From the NCBI RefSeq assembly GCF_039544105.1, contig NZ_BAABLA010000028.1: a DNA stretch of 64,000 bases; one strand, given 5' to 3'. This document shows positions 24,242-34,149 of the stretch, piece by piece. Position 1 is the first letter of the stretch. The number at the start of each line of letters is the position of its first letter. Origin of the DNA: Haloechinothrix_A salitolerans. Its GTDB lineage: Bacteria; Actinomycetota; Actinomycetes; Mycobacteriales; Pseudonocardiaceae. A program made the position numbers and the translations under genes. The notes beneath the pieces are model-generated. The model saw only the letters and a list, made by a program, of their open reading frames with translations, did no database searches and had not been told where the DNA came from.

Positions 24242-25631
24242 CCCCCGACCCTAGGCCGCGCAGCCGCAACGCCGTCCACAGCTCCGCCCGCACGTCTGGG
24301 TCGTCGAGATCGCGCCCGGTCAGCTCGGCGACCTTGGCGATGCGGTTGCGCAGGGTGTGCCGGTGGACGCCGAGCCGCGCCGCCGCCGGGTCCCACTGCC
24401 CGTGCCGCCGCAGCCACTCCGCGAGCGACGCCACCAGATCGCCGCGCCCGGTCTCGTCGTGGCGCAGCAACGGTTCCAGCACCGCGGCGGCAAACGCTTG
24501 CGCCTCCTCCGCGGGCAGCAGCGAGACCAGGTCACCGCGGAACCGCACCAGCTCGGTCTTCGAGGCGACCCACATCGCCCGTCGGTGCGCCTGCGCCAGC
24601 TCGGCGTAGCCGGCCGCCGGCGCCACCCCGCCGGCCAGTTCCGGGGACCAGCCGGACGGCCCGATCGCCACGACGAGCCCGTCCAGTTCGGCGGCAAACG
24701 CCGGGCTACCGTCGAGGGCGTCGAGCACCCGGTCGGGCCGGCCGGTCAGCGCGAACACCTCGACCGGCTCCGGCGGCAGGCCGGCGATCCCGGCGACCAG
24801 CTCGTGCTGCCCGGCCAGCAACAAACGCATACATGCGGCATGAACCTTGCGGCGCTCCGACTCCAGCCCGTGCGCCCGCGTCACCGTGAGGGTGAGCAGT
24901 GACGCGGCGGCGCTCAGCACGTGCCCGCTGGTCCGGTCGAACGGCTCCGGCCGCCCGGCGACGAGGAACCCCTGGTCGCGCAGCACCTGGACGACCACGT
25001 GCTGCCCGTCCACCTCGAAACTGGCACTCGCCGGCCCGCCGCGCAGCCGCGCCAGCTCACCCGCCACGGACGGCAGCCGTTCCGCGGCCGCGGCCGGAGC
25101 GGCCCGCACCAGCTCGCCACCGCGACCGACCAGCAGCACGAACCCGTCGAGCAGCCGCGCCAGCCGTCGCACCGCGGCGTCCGGCCCCCGCAACGCGGCC
25201 CGCGTCAGCTCCTGCTGCGCCGCGTTGGTTGCGGTGACCTCGGCGTACGAGTCGGCCGCGAGCGCCGCCGACACTGCTTTGCTGATCGCGATGAAGGGCG
25301 TCCGCCGCGGCACTTCGAGCAGTGGCAGCCCGGCGTCGGCGGCGGCGCGCACCAGCGCGGTGGGCGCCTCGGCGTGGCTGAGCCCGATGCCGAACCCGAG
25401 TCCGGCCAGCCCGCGCGCCGTCAGCCTGGTCACGTACCCGGGTTCGCCGGACAGCCGCAGTCCCGTGGTGAGCAGCAGCTCGCCGCCTTCGAGGAACGGC
25501 GTCGGATCGTCCAGCTCGCTGACGTGCACCCACCCCACCGGGCGGTCCAAACCGGACTCCCCGGCCAGCACGCGCAGACCGAGCGTCGGGTCGGCGAGCA
25601 GTCGCCGCAGAGTCACCGGCACGAGCACCAC
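24228..25631 (-). CDS. PucR-family transcriptional regulator
   Basis: The 467-residue protein has an N-terminal PucR/purine-catabolism domain (VPVTLRRLLADPTLGLRVLA, WVHVSELDDPTPFLEGGEL), a GGDEF-like middle and a C-terminal PucR helix-turn-helix (AARLGVHRHTLRNRIAKVAEL). It is divergent from the aldehyde dehydrogenase gene with an 83-base gap, the usual arrangement of a regulator with its target. Substrates of such systems include purines, amines and gamma-aminobutyrate. It could be activated by the aldehyde's parent compound. Confidence 0.9.
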   Translation of the reverse strand: MVLVPVTLRRLLADPTLGLRVLAGESGLDRPVGWVHVSELDDPTPFLEGGELLLTTGLRLSGEPGYVTRLTARGLAGLGFGIGLSHAEAPTALVRAAADAGLPLLEVPRRTPFIAISKAVSAALAADSYAEVTATNAAQQELTRAALRGPDAAVRRLARLLDGFVLLVGRGGELVRAAPAAAAERLPSVAGELARLRGGPASASFEVDGQHVVVQVLRDQGFLVAGRPEPFDRTSGHVLSAAASLLTLTVTRAHGLESERRKVHAACMRLLLAGQHELVAGIAGLPPEPVEVFALTGRPDRVLDALDGSPAFAAELDGLVVAIGPSGWSPELAGGVAPAAGYAELAQAHRRAMWVASKTELVRFRGDLVSLLPAEEAQAFAAAVLEPLLRHDETGRGDLVASLAEWLRRHGQWDPAAARLGVHRHTLRNRIAKVAELTGRDLDDPDVRAELWTALRLRGLGSGGVRA

Positions 25632-25714
25632 TCTGCCACTTCGTCCAGTTCTCGGACCAGCGACTGGCCAGTCCGGCCATTTCCGTCCGCGCCGGGCGGG
25701 CCTATGCTGGACCG

Positions 25715-27121
25715 ATGACCTTCCCCTACTGGGTCGCCGGGCGCCCGGCGACGAGCGACGATCTCGTCGAAGTCCGCAATCCCCGCGACGGCGCGCTCGC
25801 CGGAACCACCAGCAACGCGACCGCTGCGGACGTCGAAGCCGCCGTCGCGGCCACGCACGACGTCCGGCACGAGGTCGCGCAGCTGCCCGCGTACGTGCGC
25901 GCGGACGCCCTGGACCACGTCTCCCGGCGCCTGTCCGAGCGCGCCGACGACATCGCGGACCTGATCCACGCCGAGTCGGGCAAGCCGCTGAAGTGGGCGC
26001 GGGCCGAGGTCGGGCGCGGGGTGTCGACCTTCCGCTGGGCCGCCGAGGAGGCCCGCCGGTTCTCCGGCGAGCTGCAGCGGCTCGACACCGACGCCGCCTC
26101 CGCCGGGCGGCTGGCGCTGGTCCGGCGCGCGCCGCGCGGGCCGGTCCTGGGGATCACGCCGTTCAACTTCCCGCTCAACCTCGTCGCCCACAAGGTGGCC
26201 CCGGCGATCGCCGCGGGCTGCCCGATCGTGCTCAAGCCCGCGCCCGCGACCCCGCTGACCGCGCTGGTGCTCGGCGAACTGCTCGCCGAGACCGGCCTGC
26301 CCGCCGGCTCGTGGTCGGTCCTGCCGATGCCGAACGAGGCGGCGAGCGAACTGGTCGCGGATCCTCGCCTGCCGGTCGTGTCGTTCACCGGGTCCGGGCC
26401 GGTCGGCTGGGCCATCCAGGACCGGGTGCCGCGCAAGCACGTGACCCTGGAGCTGGGCGGCAACGCGGCGGCGATCGTCTGCCCGGACTGGACGGACCTG
26501 GAGTTCGCGGCGCAGCGCATCGCGACCTTCGGCACCTACCAGGGCGGCCAGTCGTGCATCTCGGTGCAGCGGGTCTACGCGCACCGGGACGTGTACGCCG
26601 AGCTGGCCGACCGGGTCGTCGCCCACGTGCGCAAGCTGGACGTGGACGGCGAGGTGGGCCCGCTGATCAACGAGGCGGCCGCGGCTCGGGTGCAGTCATG
26701 GGTCGACGACGCGGTCGCGGCGGGCGCCGAACTGCTCGCCGGCGGGACGCGGCAGGGCGCGACCGTCGCGCCGACCGTGCTCGCCGGTGCACCGGAGGAC
26801 TGCGCGGTCAACGCCGAGGAGATCTTCGGCCCGGTGCTGTCGCTCGCCCCGGTCGACTCGGTCGAGGAGGCCTTCGAGCGCGTCAACGCGTCGCGGTTCG
26901 GTCTGCAGGCCGGGGTCTTCACGCACGACCTGCGGGTCGCGTTCGAGGCGTCGGCGCGGCTGGAGGTCGGCGGCGTGGTGGTCGGCGACGTGCCGAGCTA
27001 CCGGGCCGACCAGATGCCCTACGGCGGGGTCAAGGAGTCCGGCACCGGCCGGGAGGGGGTCCGCGCGACGATGGAAGACCTCACCGAGCAGCGGGTTCTC
27101 GTGCTGACCGGGGTGCGCTGA
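25715..27121 (+). CDS. NAD(P)-dependent aldehyde dehydrogenase
   Basis: The 468-residue enzyme of the ALDH superfamily has GITPFNFPLNLVAHKVAPAI, LKPA, the nucleotide motif FTGSGPVG, the catalytic glutamate in ELGGNA and the catalytic cysteine in GGQSCISVQR. EIFGPVLSL follows. Sequence character resembles the lactaldehyde/non-phosphorylating glyceraldehyde-phosphate branch. It is transcribed away from the PucR regulator, which probably controls it. The substrate is not determined. Confidence 0.92.
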   Translation: MTFPYWVAGRPATSDDLVEVRNPRDGALAGTTSNATAADVEAAVAATHDVRHEVAQLPAYVRADALDHVSRRLSERADDIADLIHAESGKPLKWARAEVGRGVSTFRWAAEEARRFSGELQRLDTDAASAGRLALVRRAPRGPVLGITPFNFPLNLVAHKVAPAIAAGCPIVLKPAPATPLTALVLGELLAETGLPAGSWSVLPMPNEAASELVADPRLPVVSFTGSGPVGWAIQDRVPRKHVTLELGGNAAAIVCPDWTDLEFAAQRIATFGTYQGGQSCISVQRVYAHRDVYAELADRVVAHVRKLDVDGEVGPLINEAAAARVQSWVDDAVAAGAELLAGGTRQGATVAPTVLAGAPEDCAVNAEEIFGPVLSLAPVDSVEEAFERVNASRFGLQAGVFTHDLRVAFEASARLEVGGVVVGDVPSYRADQMPYGGVKESGTGREGVRATMEDLTEQRVLVLTGVR

Positions 27122-27149
27122 AGATTCCCGAAAGAAAATTGTCCGCCGT

Positions 27150-27179
27150 TGTCGATCCGCCCGGGGCTCGATCGATGTC
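27150..27179 (+). promoter_or_regulatory. Putative ECF42-type promoter
   Basis: TGTCGA (27150-27155), a spacer of about 17 bases, and CGATGTC (27173-27179) precede the YCII gene. From memory, ECF42 sigma factors use a TGTCGA-like -35 upstream of their paired DGPF/YCII genes. This is a resemblance, not a verified site. Confidence 0.4.
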
Positions 27180-27226
27180 ATCGTGACGGTCCCATTGGGG
27201 ACCACCTCGACAGCAGGGAGACGACG

Positions 27227-27649
27227 ATGAAGTTCATGGTCCTGGTGAAGGGCGACGAGAACACCGAGGCCGGCGCCATGCCCACCGAGCAGGAGCTGGC
27301 CGAGATGGGCAAGTTCAACGAGGAGCTGGTCAAGGCCGGTGTGATGCTCGCCGGCGAGGGCCTGCACCCCACCTCGAAGGGTGCGCGCGTGCGGTACTCC
27401 AGCGAGGGCACGGCCGTGATCGACGGCCCGTTCGCCGAGTCGAAGGAGCTGATCGCGGGCTTCTGGATCCTCGACGTGAAGTCGAAGGAGGAGGCCGTCG
27501 AGTGGCTGAAGCGGGCGCCGTTCCGGGACACCGAGATCGAGATCCGGCAGGTGTTCGAGGCCGAGGACTTCGGTGACGCGCTCACGCCGGAGCTGCGCGA
27601 GGCCGAGGAGCGGATGCGCAAGCAGGTGGCCGAGCAGCACGGTCAGTAA
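27227..27649 (+). CDS. YCII/DGPF-domain protein
   Basis: The 140-residue YCII-fold protein has MKFMVLVKGDENTEAG, the family signature VIDGPFAESKELIAGFWILD and EWLKRAPF. Such proteins sit beside ECF42 sigma factors in actinomycetes, as here, and are the typical target of that sigma factor. The ATG follows GCAGGGAG. The gene is intact although its sigma partner, 28 bases downstream, is truncated, so normal control is presumably lost. Confidence 0.9.
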   Translation: MKFMVLVKGDENTEAGAMPTEQELAEMGKFNEELVKAGVMLAGEGLHPTSKGARVRYSSEGTAVIDGPFAESKELIAGFWILDVKSKEEAVEWLKRAPFRDTEIEIRQVFEAEDFGDALTPELREAEERMRKQVAEQHGQ

Positions 27650-27677
27650 GACCTTGCCCTCGCCGCGGTGAGGTGGT

Positions 27678-28150
27678 GTGCTCGGTGACCGTGACGGTCA
27701 CCGAGCACACCGCACCGTCGATGCCGTGTGGCGCATCGAGTCCGCGAAGCTGATCGCCGCGCTGACGCGCATGATGCGCGACGTCGGGCTGGCCGAGGAG
27801 CTGGCGCAGGACGCGCTGGTGGCGGCGCTGGAGCAGTGGCCGTCCTCGGGTGTGCCGCCGAACCCGGGCGCGTGGTTGATGACGATCGCCAAGCGCCGCG
27901 CGATCGACCACTTCCGGCACCTGAAGATGGCGGAGCGCAAGCACGAGGAGATCGGGCTCGACCTGGAGACGACGCAGCAGGCGATCGAGGTCGAGCCGGA
28001 CGAGGTGCCGGACGACCTGCTGCGGTTGATCTTCACGGCGTGCCACCCGGTGCTGAAGACGGAGGCGCGGGTGGCGCTGACGTTGCGTTTGCTGGGCGGG
28101 CTGACGACGGACGAGATCGCGCGTGCGTTCCTGGTGCCGGAGTCGACGGT
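27678..28150 (+). pseudogene. ECF42-type sigma factor, truncated in region 4
   Basis: The chain shows sigma region 2 (VWRIESAKLIAALTRMMRDV, EELAQDALVAALEQWP, NPGAWLMTIAKRRAIDHFR), DEVPDDLLRLIFTACHP and the first half of region 4 (GGLTTDEIARAFLVPESTVG). At that point the sequence switches to recombinase DNA. The remaining ~240 residues (rest of region 4 and the long C-terminal TPR-like domain of ECF42) are missing. The N-terminus is also uncertain: the expected EHTAPS-type start lies in another frame. The protein should not bind -35 elements. Confidence 0.85.
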
Positions 28151-29781
28151 GGGAGTACGTCGAACCCGGACGCTCGGGAACTGAGATGACTAAACGGGAG
28201 GCGTTCCAGCGCATGCTCGCGCGGGTCCGCAGCCAGGGCGATGTCGACGTGATCATCATCTACCAGCTCTCGCGCATGGCGCGTAACCGCTACGACGACG
28301 CGGTCGTCATGGCGGACCTGCGCAAGCGCGGCGTCACCCTGGTTTCGGCCACCGAGGCCATCGACGACACCCCGGTCGGTCAGCTGATGCACGGCATCCT
28401 GGCCACGTTCAACGAGTACCAGTCCCGCCAGTCCGGTGCCGACATCGCCTACAAGATGGGGCAGAAAGCCCGCAGCGGCGGCACTCTCGGCCGCGCCAAG
28501 CTCGGCTACCTCAACCACATCGACCATTCCGACGGCCGCGTCATCCGCACGATCATCGTCGACCCCGAACGCGCGCCCTTTGTCCAACTGGGTTTCGCCC
28601 TCTTCGCCACCGGCGACTACACGCAAGAGGAGTTGTCCGACGAACTCTACGACCGCGGTCTCCACACCAGGGCCACCCGGCGGCATCCGGCCAAGAAGGT
28701 CTCGGAGAACAAGATCTCGCAGATGCTGCACGACCGCTACTACCTCGGCTACGTCGACTACGACGGCGAAGAAATCCAGGGGCGGCACGAAGCGCTCATC
28801 GACGAGGACCTCTTCGACACAGTCCAGGAGATCCTCGACTCGCGAATGACAGCCCAAGAACGCCGCCGTGTGCACCACCACTACCTCAAAGGATCGCTCT
28901 TCTGCGGGCGCTGCCGACGCGAGGGCATCAAGCGGCGGATGATCATCCAGCAGACCACCAACTCAAAGGGCGCCGAGTACACGTACTTCTTCTGCCGAGG
29001 CCGACAGAAGGGGGCGTGCCAAGCACCGTACGTCAACGTCGCGCTCATCGAGGACGCCGTCGAGCGGCATTACGCGGCGATTCGCTTCAGCCAGTCCTTC
29101 ATCGCTGACATGCGCGACCAAGTCGATGCCGTGATCGGCGATCAGGAAAAGTCCGCGAGGCTGTTGCGCAAGCAGATCACCGCACAACTCAAGGAACTCG
29201 ACACCAAGGAGGAGAACTTGATCGACCTCGCAGCGGACAGCACCCTTCCGCGGACCAAGGTCAAGGAGAGGCTCCGCGACATCGCGATCGAGCGCCGCAA
29301 GCTGGAAGGGCGCCTCGAAACCGCGAACGCCGACCTCACCGACAGCGCCCAGCTCGTCAACGCCAGTCTCGCGCTGCTCGAACAGCCCGACAAGCTGTAC
29401 CGACGCTGCAACGACCAGCAGCGGCGGCTGCTCAACCAGGCGATCTTCCAAGCCCTCTACATCGAGGACGAGGAGATCACAGACGGTGAACTCCAGGAGC
29501 CCTTCGGGCTGCTCCACGCCATCCAGGGCGACCAGGCCAAGGCCACAGCGACCAGCCCGCTGCCCACAAACAAGAAGGCCACCCGCAATGCGGGTGGCCC
29601 CTGCTCGCCTCCAGGCGTCGCGGTCCTACTTCGTGGCCTTCATTCAGGCACTTGTTCTAGTAAGACCTCTAAGGTGGGCCTAACGCTTCAGCGTACGAAC
29701 CAAAATATCTTGGTCGAAGGCCCTGAGATCACGATCCGCCCGGTCGGTACCCGTCGCCTGTCGGCAGGCGATGCCCGATGA
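28151..29781 (+). pseudogene. Large serine recombinase lacking its catalytic N-terminus
   Basis: Homology to the recombinase at 949 starts at EYVEPGRSGTEMTKREAFQ (its residue ~64). It continues through YQLSRMARN, SGADIAYKMGQKARSGG, the recombinase domain, the zinc ribbon (CGRCRREG, then CRGRQKGAC) and the coiled coil. The first ~60 residues with the catalytic serine are absent, so it cannot cut DNA. The join to the sigma gene shares only GGGA-type microhomology, which points to a deletion. The C-terminus lacks the helix-turn-helix extension. The stop overlaps the next gene by ATGA. Confidence 0.88.
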
Positions 29782-30337
29782 ACCACGACACGATCATCGC
29801 CGGGCTGACGACGGTGCAGGCTGATGGGCTGGCCTGCGTGGCGTGCGGAGCTGACTATCTCCAGGTCCGCGTTCCGCATGTTCCGGTGGGCCGGTCGGTG
29901 ACCGGTTCGCAGGTGTTCGCCTGCGTCGGCTGCTGCCCGGACGACGCACCGCGCGCGGCGAGAGGTGTGCGGCGATGAGCGCCACGGCAACCCCGGCTCG
30001 GCGGGACCGTGCGTTGTGGGTGCAGTGCGCGTGCACCGCGCTGGTCGCGCTCGGCGCGGCGTACGCCTCCTACCGGCACGGCCGCGAGTTCGCCTTGCGG
30101 TTCGGTGCCGACGAGGCGACGGCGGCGATCTGGCCGTTGATCGTGGACGGCATCCTGACCACAGCCACGGTCGAGCTGTGGAAGACCAGCCACGGCCGCC
30201 GTGCCGGTGGCCGGTGGGCGGCCTGGTTGTCCTTCGTATTCGGGATTTGTCTCTCGCTCTGTGCGAACGTGGCGGCGGCCCCGGAGTTGAGCGTGTTCGC
30301 CGTGGCGGTGGCGGCGTGCCCGCCGCTGGCGCTGCTG
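29715..30337. repeat. Direct repeat A (complete) flanking the defence block
   Basis: The segment from CGAAGGCCCTGAGATCACG to the GCCGCTGGCGCTGCTG stretch recurs at 42256-42574. The second copy lacks about 300 internal bases and is diverged. Copy A spans the recombinase tail, the zinc-ribbon gene and half of the DUF2637 gene. Everything between the copies (about 12 kb) is the restriction and kinase cargo. Confidence 0.85.
29778..29978 (+). CDS. Small CxxC protein of an integrative element
   Basis: The 66-residue protein has ADGLACVACGADYLQVRVPH and FACVGCCPDD, two cysteine pairs suggesting a zinc knuckle. It is coupled by ATGA on both sides, to the recombinase remnant and to the DUF2637 gene. 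A decayed copy is encoded at about 42318-42470. Genes of this kind recur beside DUF2637 genes in actinomycete elements. The function is unknown. Confidence 0.65.
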   Translation: MNHDTIIAGLTTVQADGLACVACGADYLQVRVPHVPVGRSVTGSQVFACVGCCPDDAPRAARGVRR

Positions 30338-30703
30338 TTGGCGGTCGAGTTGCTCAACCGCGCGCTCAAGCGGCACCGCGCCGAGACCGCCAGCGAGACC
30401 GGCGAGACGGGCGACGAGACGGCTCCGGCGGTGCATCTCGCGGTGGTCCCGGACGAGGCTCGTCCGGTCGAGCCGACCGCCGAGCAGCGGATGTGGGCGT
30501 ACTACGTGACCGAGCGGGCCAAGGGCCGCACGCCGACCGGCGCGGAGCTGGACCGCGCAGCTGGGACGAACAACTACGGCCGCAGGGTGCTGCGGCGCTG
30601 GGCGGAGACCGGCCGGATCACCGAATACAGCGGGTTGGTGCATGTGGGCAACACGGGACGGGTCCTGCCTGCAGATGGGCAGGCCGTGCGCCAGCCGAGC
30701 TGA
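29975..30703 (+). CDS. DUF2637 membrane protein
   Basis: The 242-residue protein has four predicted hydrophobic segments (about 16-33, 48-65, 85-105, 107-128). It carries DUF2637 features (GREFALRFGADEATAAIWPL, VDGILTTATVELWK, CANVAAAPELSVFAVAVAAC) and a C-terminal winged-helix-like stretch (GAELDRAAGTNNYGRRVLRR). It probably belongs to the replication/spread functions of an integrative element. It is preceded by a coupled small CxxC gene and resembles in layout the protein at 3123-3884. Part is duplicated at 42490-42574. Confidence 0.8.
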   Translation: MSATATPARRDRALWVQCACTALVALGAAYASYRHGREFALRFGADEATAAIWPLIVDGILTTATVELWKTSHGRRAGGRWAAWLSFVFGICLSLCANVAAAPELSVFAVAVAACPPLALLLAVELLNRALKRHRAETASETGETGDETAPAVHLAVVPDEARPVEPTAEQRMWAYYVTERAKGRTPTGAELDRAAGTNNYGRRVLRRWAETGRITEYSGLVHVGNTGRVLPADGQAVRQPS

Positions 30704-31118
30704 CGAGTCGCGCCAGGCATACCGCGCTCGACAGCTCGATCTTGTTTGACCTGCGTTTTCTCGGTTGTACCACCACGATCTCATCGGCGGCGAGGCGGAG
30801 TTCGGGCACGGTTCGTAGTCAGTACAACGGTCGCCGACCATTCGATCACGCGTTGGTGCGGAACGGCCTGGACGTCGAAACCGATGTCCTGGCCTATGGC
30901 GTATGTAGTAACGAGCGTCCTCCTGCGAAGTGGACTGAGTGAAGCCAAGCGCGCGCGATGGGGAGATCGTCCTGCGTGCGATGTCACCACGAAAGCAGTT
31001 CTCAAGATCGCTTCTGAAAGCACTGTCAATAGGCACTGTCCAGTCAAACTTGGCTTGCAGCTGTGTACAGGAGTAGTCTTCGCCGCGTTCCGCCGATCGC
31101 CGATGACAGGACGCCGCG
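30704..31118. other. Intergenic stretch without a recognised gene
   Basis: This 415-base, less GC-rich gap separates the DUF2637 gene from the methylase gene. No frame looks coding and there are no strong repeats. The end near 31060-31110 probably holds the methylase promoter, but I cannot define -35/-10 elements with confidence. Confidence 0.5.
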
Positions 31119-32502
31119 ATGCCCGACTCGACAGCGCAGGTGACTGCCGCCGAGATCTCGCGACTGGCTGGGGTCACGCGCGCCACGGTGAGCAACTGGC
31201 GACGCCGTCACCCAGATTTCCCGAGCCCGACAGGTGGCACGGACACGAGCCCGACCTACGACCTGGATTCCGTCCGCGAATGGCTGTCCGAGCGCGGGCA
31301 ACTACCGGAGGCGACGCCGGAGGCGGAGCTACGCCTGGCGTTGCGGGGGGCTCTCGATGGACGTGCGCTGGCCCGGCAACTGCTACCGCTCGTTCCGCCG
31401 CTCGCGGGGCTGTCTCCGGAGGGGTTGGCAAAGCTCGCCGACCTGCCCGAAGAGTCGTTCGGCGAGGAGTTGGCCGGGGCGTCGCGCGACGACACTGAGC
31501 TGCCTACGGTGCCTAGTTCGGCGGCCCGAGCGCTGTTGCGCTGTCTGGATGCGCGGGGCGCAGAGGTGACGTTGCAGCTCCTCGCTGAACACCTGATCGA
31601 CGCCGCGGCGACCGGGATGTACCCGACCCCGCGTGAACTGGCTGATCTCCTGGTTGCGTTGCCGGGCAGCGTCGCTCGAACCCTGGACCCCGCCTGCGGG
31701 GGCGGGGGACTGCTGGCGGCAGCGGCACGTGCGGGCGCGGAATGCGTGCTCGGCCAGGAGATCGCCGACGATCAGGCCGCGTTGGCGCGGGTCCGTGTCG
31801 ACATCACGGCCTCGGACGGTGACGTGCATCGTGGCGACAGCCTTCGGTCGGATGCCTTTCCGGACAAGCGAGCCGACGCGGTGGTGTGCAATCCGCCCTT
31901 CGGCGTCCGCGACTGGGGACACGACGAACTCGCCTACGACCCGCGGTGGGTCTACGGCCTGCCGCCGCGGTCGGAGTCCGAACTGGCGTGGGTGCAGCAC
32001 TGCCTCGCGCATCTGCGCGCGGACGGTACGGCCGTGGTCGTGATGCCGCCAGGCGCGGCCGTACGATCCGGCGGTCGGCGCATCCGCGCCGAACTTGTGC
32101 GCACAGGCGCGTTGCGGGCGGTGATCGCGCTGCCGCAAGGCGCCGCGCTGCCGCTGCATGTCAACCTGCAGCTGTGGGTGCTGGCTCCGCCGCCGAGCGC
32201 CGGTCCGCGGCCGATTCTGTTCGTCGACGCCTCGACAGAACCGAACCGTGGCCGGGAGATCGACTGGAAGGCCGTGTCCGAACGAGTCCTGGCGGCCTGG
32301 CGCGCATTCCGCGAGGACCCGGAAAGCGTCGAGCCAGAACCCGGCGTGGTTCGTACCAGGTCGGTAGTGGACCTCCTCGATGACACGGTCGACCTCACTC
32401 CACAACGTCACGTGCGGGGCGGGGCCGTCCTCGATCCCGACCTCCATGACGCGCTCGCCCACGAACTACGGGACCGGCTGCGGCGTACTGGAAACGCTCT
32501 AG

Positions 32503-33434
32503 GTCGTGTCCTGCAATTCATCGTAGCCAGAGGATGATGGCGGCGATGGTGAGTTCTGCCTGGTAGTAGGCGGCGCGTTTGGCGTAGCGGGTGGCTAGGT
32601 CGCGGAACTGTTTGAGCCGGTTGAAGCAGCGTTCGACGACGTTGCGCTGCTTGTACAACTCGGCGTCGAAGGCGGGCGGGCGTCCGCCCCGTGAGCCGTG
32701 CGCGGCGCGGCGGGCGATTTGGTCGTCGCGTTCGGGGCTGACGAACCGGATCCGGCGTTGTCGCAGGGCGTGGCGGGTCGAGGGGTGCGAATAGGCCTTG
32801 TCCGCGATCACCACCTCGGGACGGCGGCGTGGGCGGCCAGGCCCGGTGCGAGCGACACGGATCCCGTCCAGCAGCGGCACCAATTGTGGATTGTCACCAG
32901 CCTGCCCCGGGGTGAGCACAACCCGCATGGGCAGCCCGCGTCCCTCGACCACGAGGTGGATCTTGGTGCTCAATCCGCCGCGGGAACGTCCGAGTCCTTC
33001 GCCGTCGACCGCGATCGCCTCGATGGCGGGCGTGCAGCCCCCTTTTTCCGGGCTCCCGCAGCATGCTGGTGAGCCCGGACCACCGAGGAATCGACACTGA
33101 TCACCCACTCCACGTCCCCGACAGCGTCGTCTTTGACGATCACCTCGTCCAGAATCCGCTGCCAGGTACCGTCCTTGGTCCACAACCGCAGCCGCTCATG
33201 GGCGGTCTTCCACGGCCCATACCGTTCGGGCAGATCACGCCAGGGCGCGCCGGTCCGAAGCTTCCACAGAATCGCATTGATCACCTGCCGGTGATCCCGC
33301 CACCGCCGCCCCGGCCCCGACACCGCCGGCAGCAGCGGCTCAATCCGCGCCCAGGCCCGATCCGTCAACTCACCCCGACCAACCACGGACAAGATCAAAC
33401 CCCATCCGCAGCTAGATCATTTACAGGACACGCC
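32503..33434 (-). mobile_element. IS5-family (IS427-like) element, 932 bp, complete
   Basis: Ends read inward GTCGTGTCCTGCAATTCATC and GGCGTGTCCTGTAAATGATC. CTAG flanks both sides (32499-32502, 33435-33438), a 4-base target duplication. It is the same IS type as the truncated copy at 103-821, in opposite orientation. The two could recombine to invert about 32 kb. Confidence 0.92.
32518..33398 (-). CDS. IS5-family transposase, two frames joined by -1 frameshift
   Basis: The first frame (33398 down to 32970) has GELTDRAWARIEPLLPAVSG and APWRDLPERYGPWKTAHERL. The second (to 32518) has GGLSTKIHLVVEGRGLPMRV, DKAYSHPSTRHALRQRRIRF and RNVVERCFNRLKQFRDLATR, giving the DDE catalytic core. The frames overlap at an A5G5 slip site (about 33036-33046 on the plus strand). 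Both are undamaged, so the element may be active and may mobilise the truncated copy. Confidence 0.9.
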
Positions 33435-34149
33435 CTAGTCGGTCTCAGCCATGGGCGGCTGTGGCGGACGGCGGGAGCGGAAGCGGTGTCGTGGCGAACG
33501 GCCACGGTCGCCGACCTTCTGCGCGGCGGCGCTCTCACCCTGTACCGCGCGACGCCGACGCGAGAGGCGGTATCGCGCGACGCTGGCGAACCACCATCGG
33601 TGCTGACCCAACACGATGTCCGCACTGGCGAACCGCCGTCTGGTTCCCTGCACGGCAAGCCGGTCGACAAGCTTGTCCCGATCGAGGTGGGCGACGTGCT
33701 CCTGCCGGAGACGTTGCACCACGTCGGCCCGGTCACGGCCCGCGTCGCCGACGAACACGATGCGGGCAGCGTCCTCGGCCCGCACCTGTTCCTGCTGCGC
33801 CCGGATCCAGAACGGCTGGATTCGTACTTCCTGGCCGGGTTCCTTTCCGCCGACCAGAACATCCATGGCGCGGCCGTGGGTAGCTCCATCCAGCGAATCG
33901 ATATCAGACGGCTGCGGCTACCGCTCATCCCGATGGAACGCCAACGCCGATACGGGCACACGTTCCGCCGGGTCCACGCCATGCGCTCGGCCGCGAACCT
34001 CGCCGCGAAGATCGCACAAGACTTGGCCGACCACTGGGCGCTCGGCCTGACCAGCGGAGCACTGTTGCCACCGCTGGATGATCCGTGACCCACCGGCGGC
34101 TCGTCATGAATCCAGCGCCATTGTCCACTATTACTAAAACGAGGGAACG

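Larger units (their letters stand above)
31119..34088 (+). pseudogene. N6-adenine methylase/specificity protein, split by an IS insertion
   Basis: Part one (31119-32502) has an N-terminal MerR-like helix-turn-helix (EISRLAGVTRATVSNWRRR), motif I LDPACGGGGLL and the catalytic NPPF in VVCNPPFGVRDWG. Part two (33439-34088) is a target-recognition-like tail (VGDVLLPETL, LFLLRPDPERLDSYFLAGFL, SSIQRIDIRRLRLPLIPME). Removing the IS at 32503-33434 and one CTAG restores a single 677-codon frame without loss. The intact protein would be a stand-alone methylase with its own specificity domain, upstream of hsdM. The insertion ends it after about 460 residues. Confidence 0.88.

Noticed and set aside
33063..33434. 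Plus-strand frame running through the IS into the methylase tail as one protein
   Set aside because: The part inside the IS is antisense to the transposase; only the part after 33438 belongs to the methylase.
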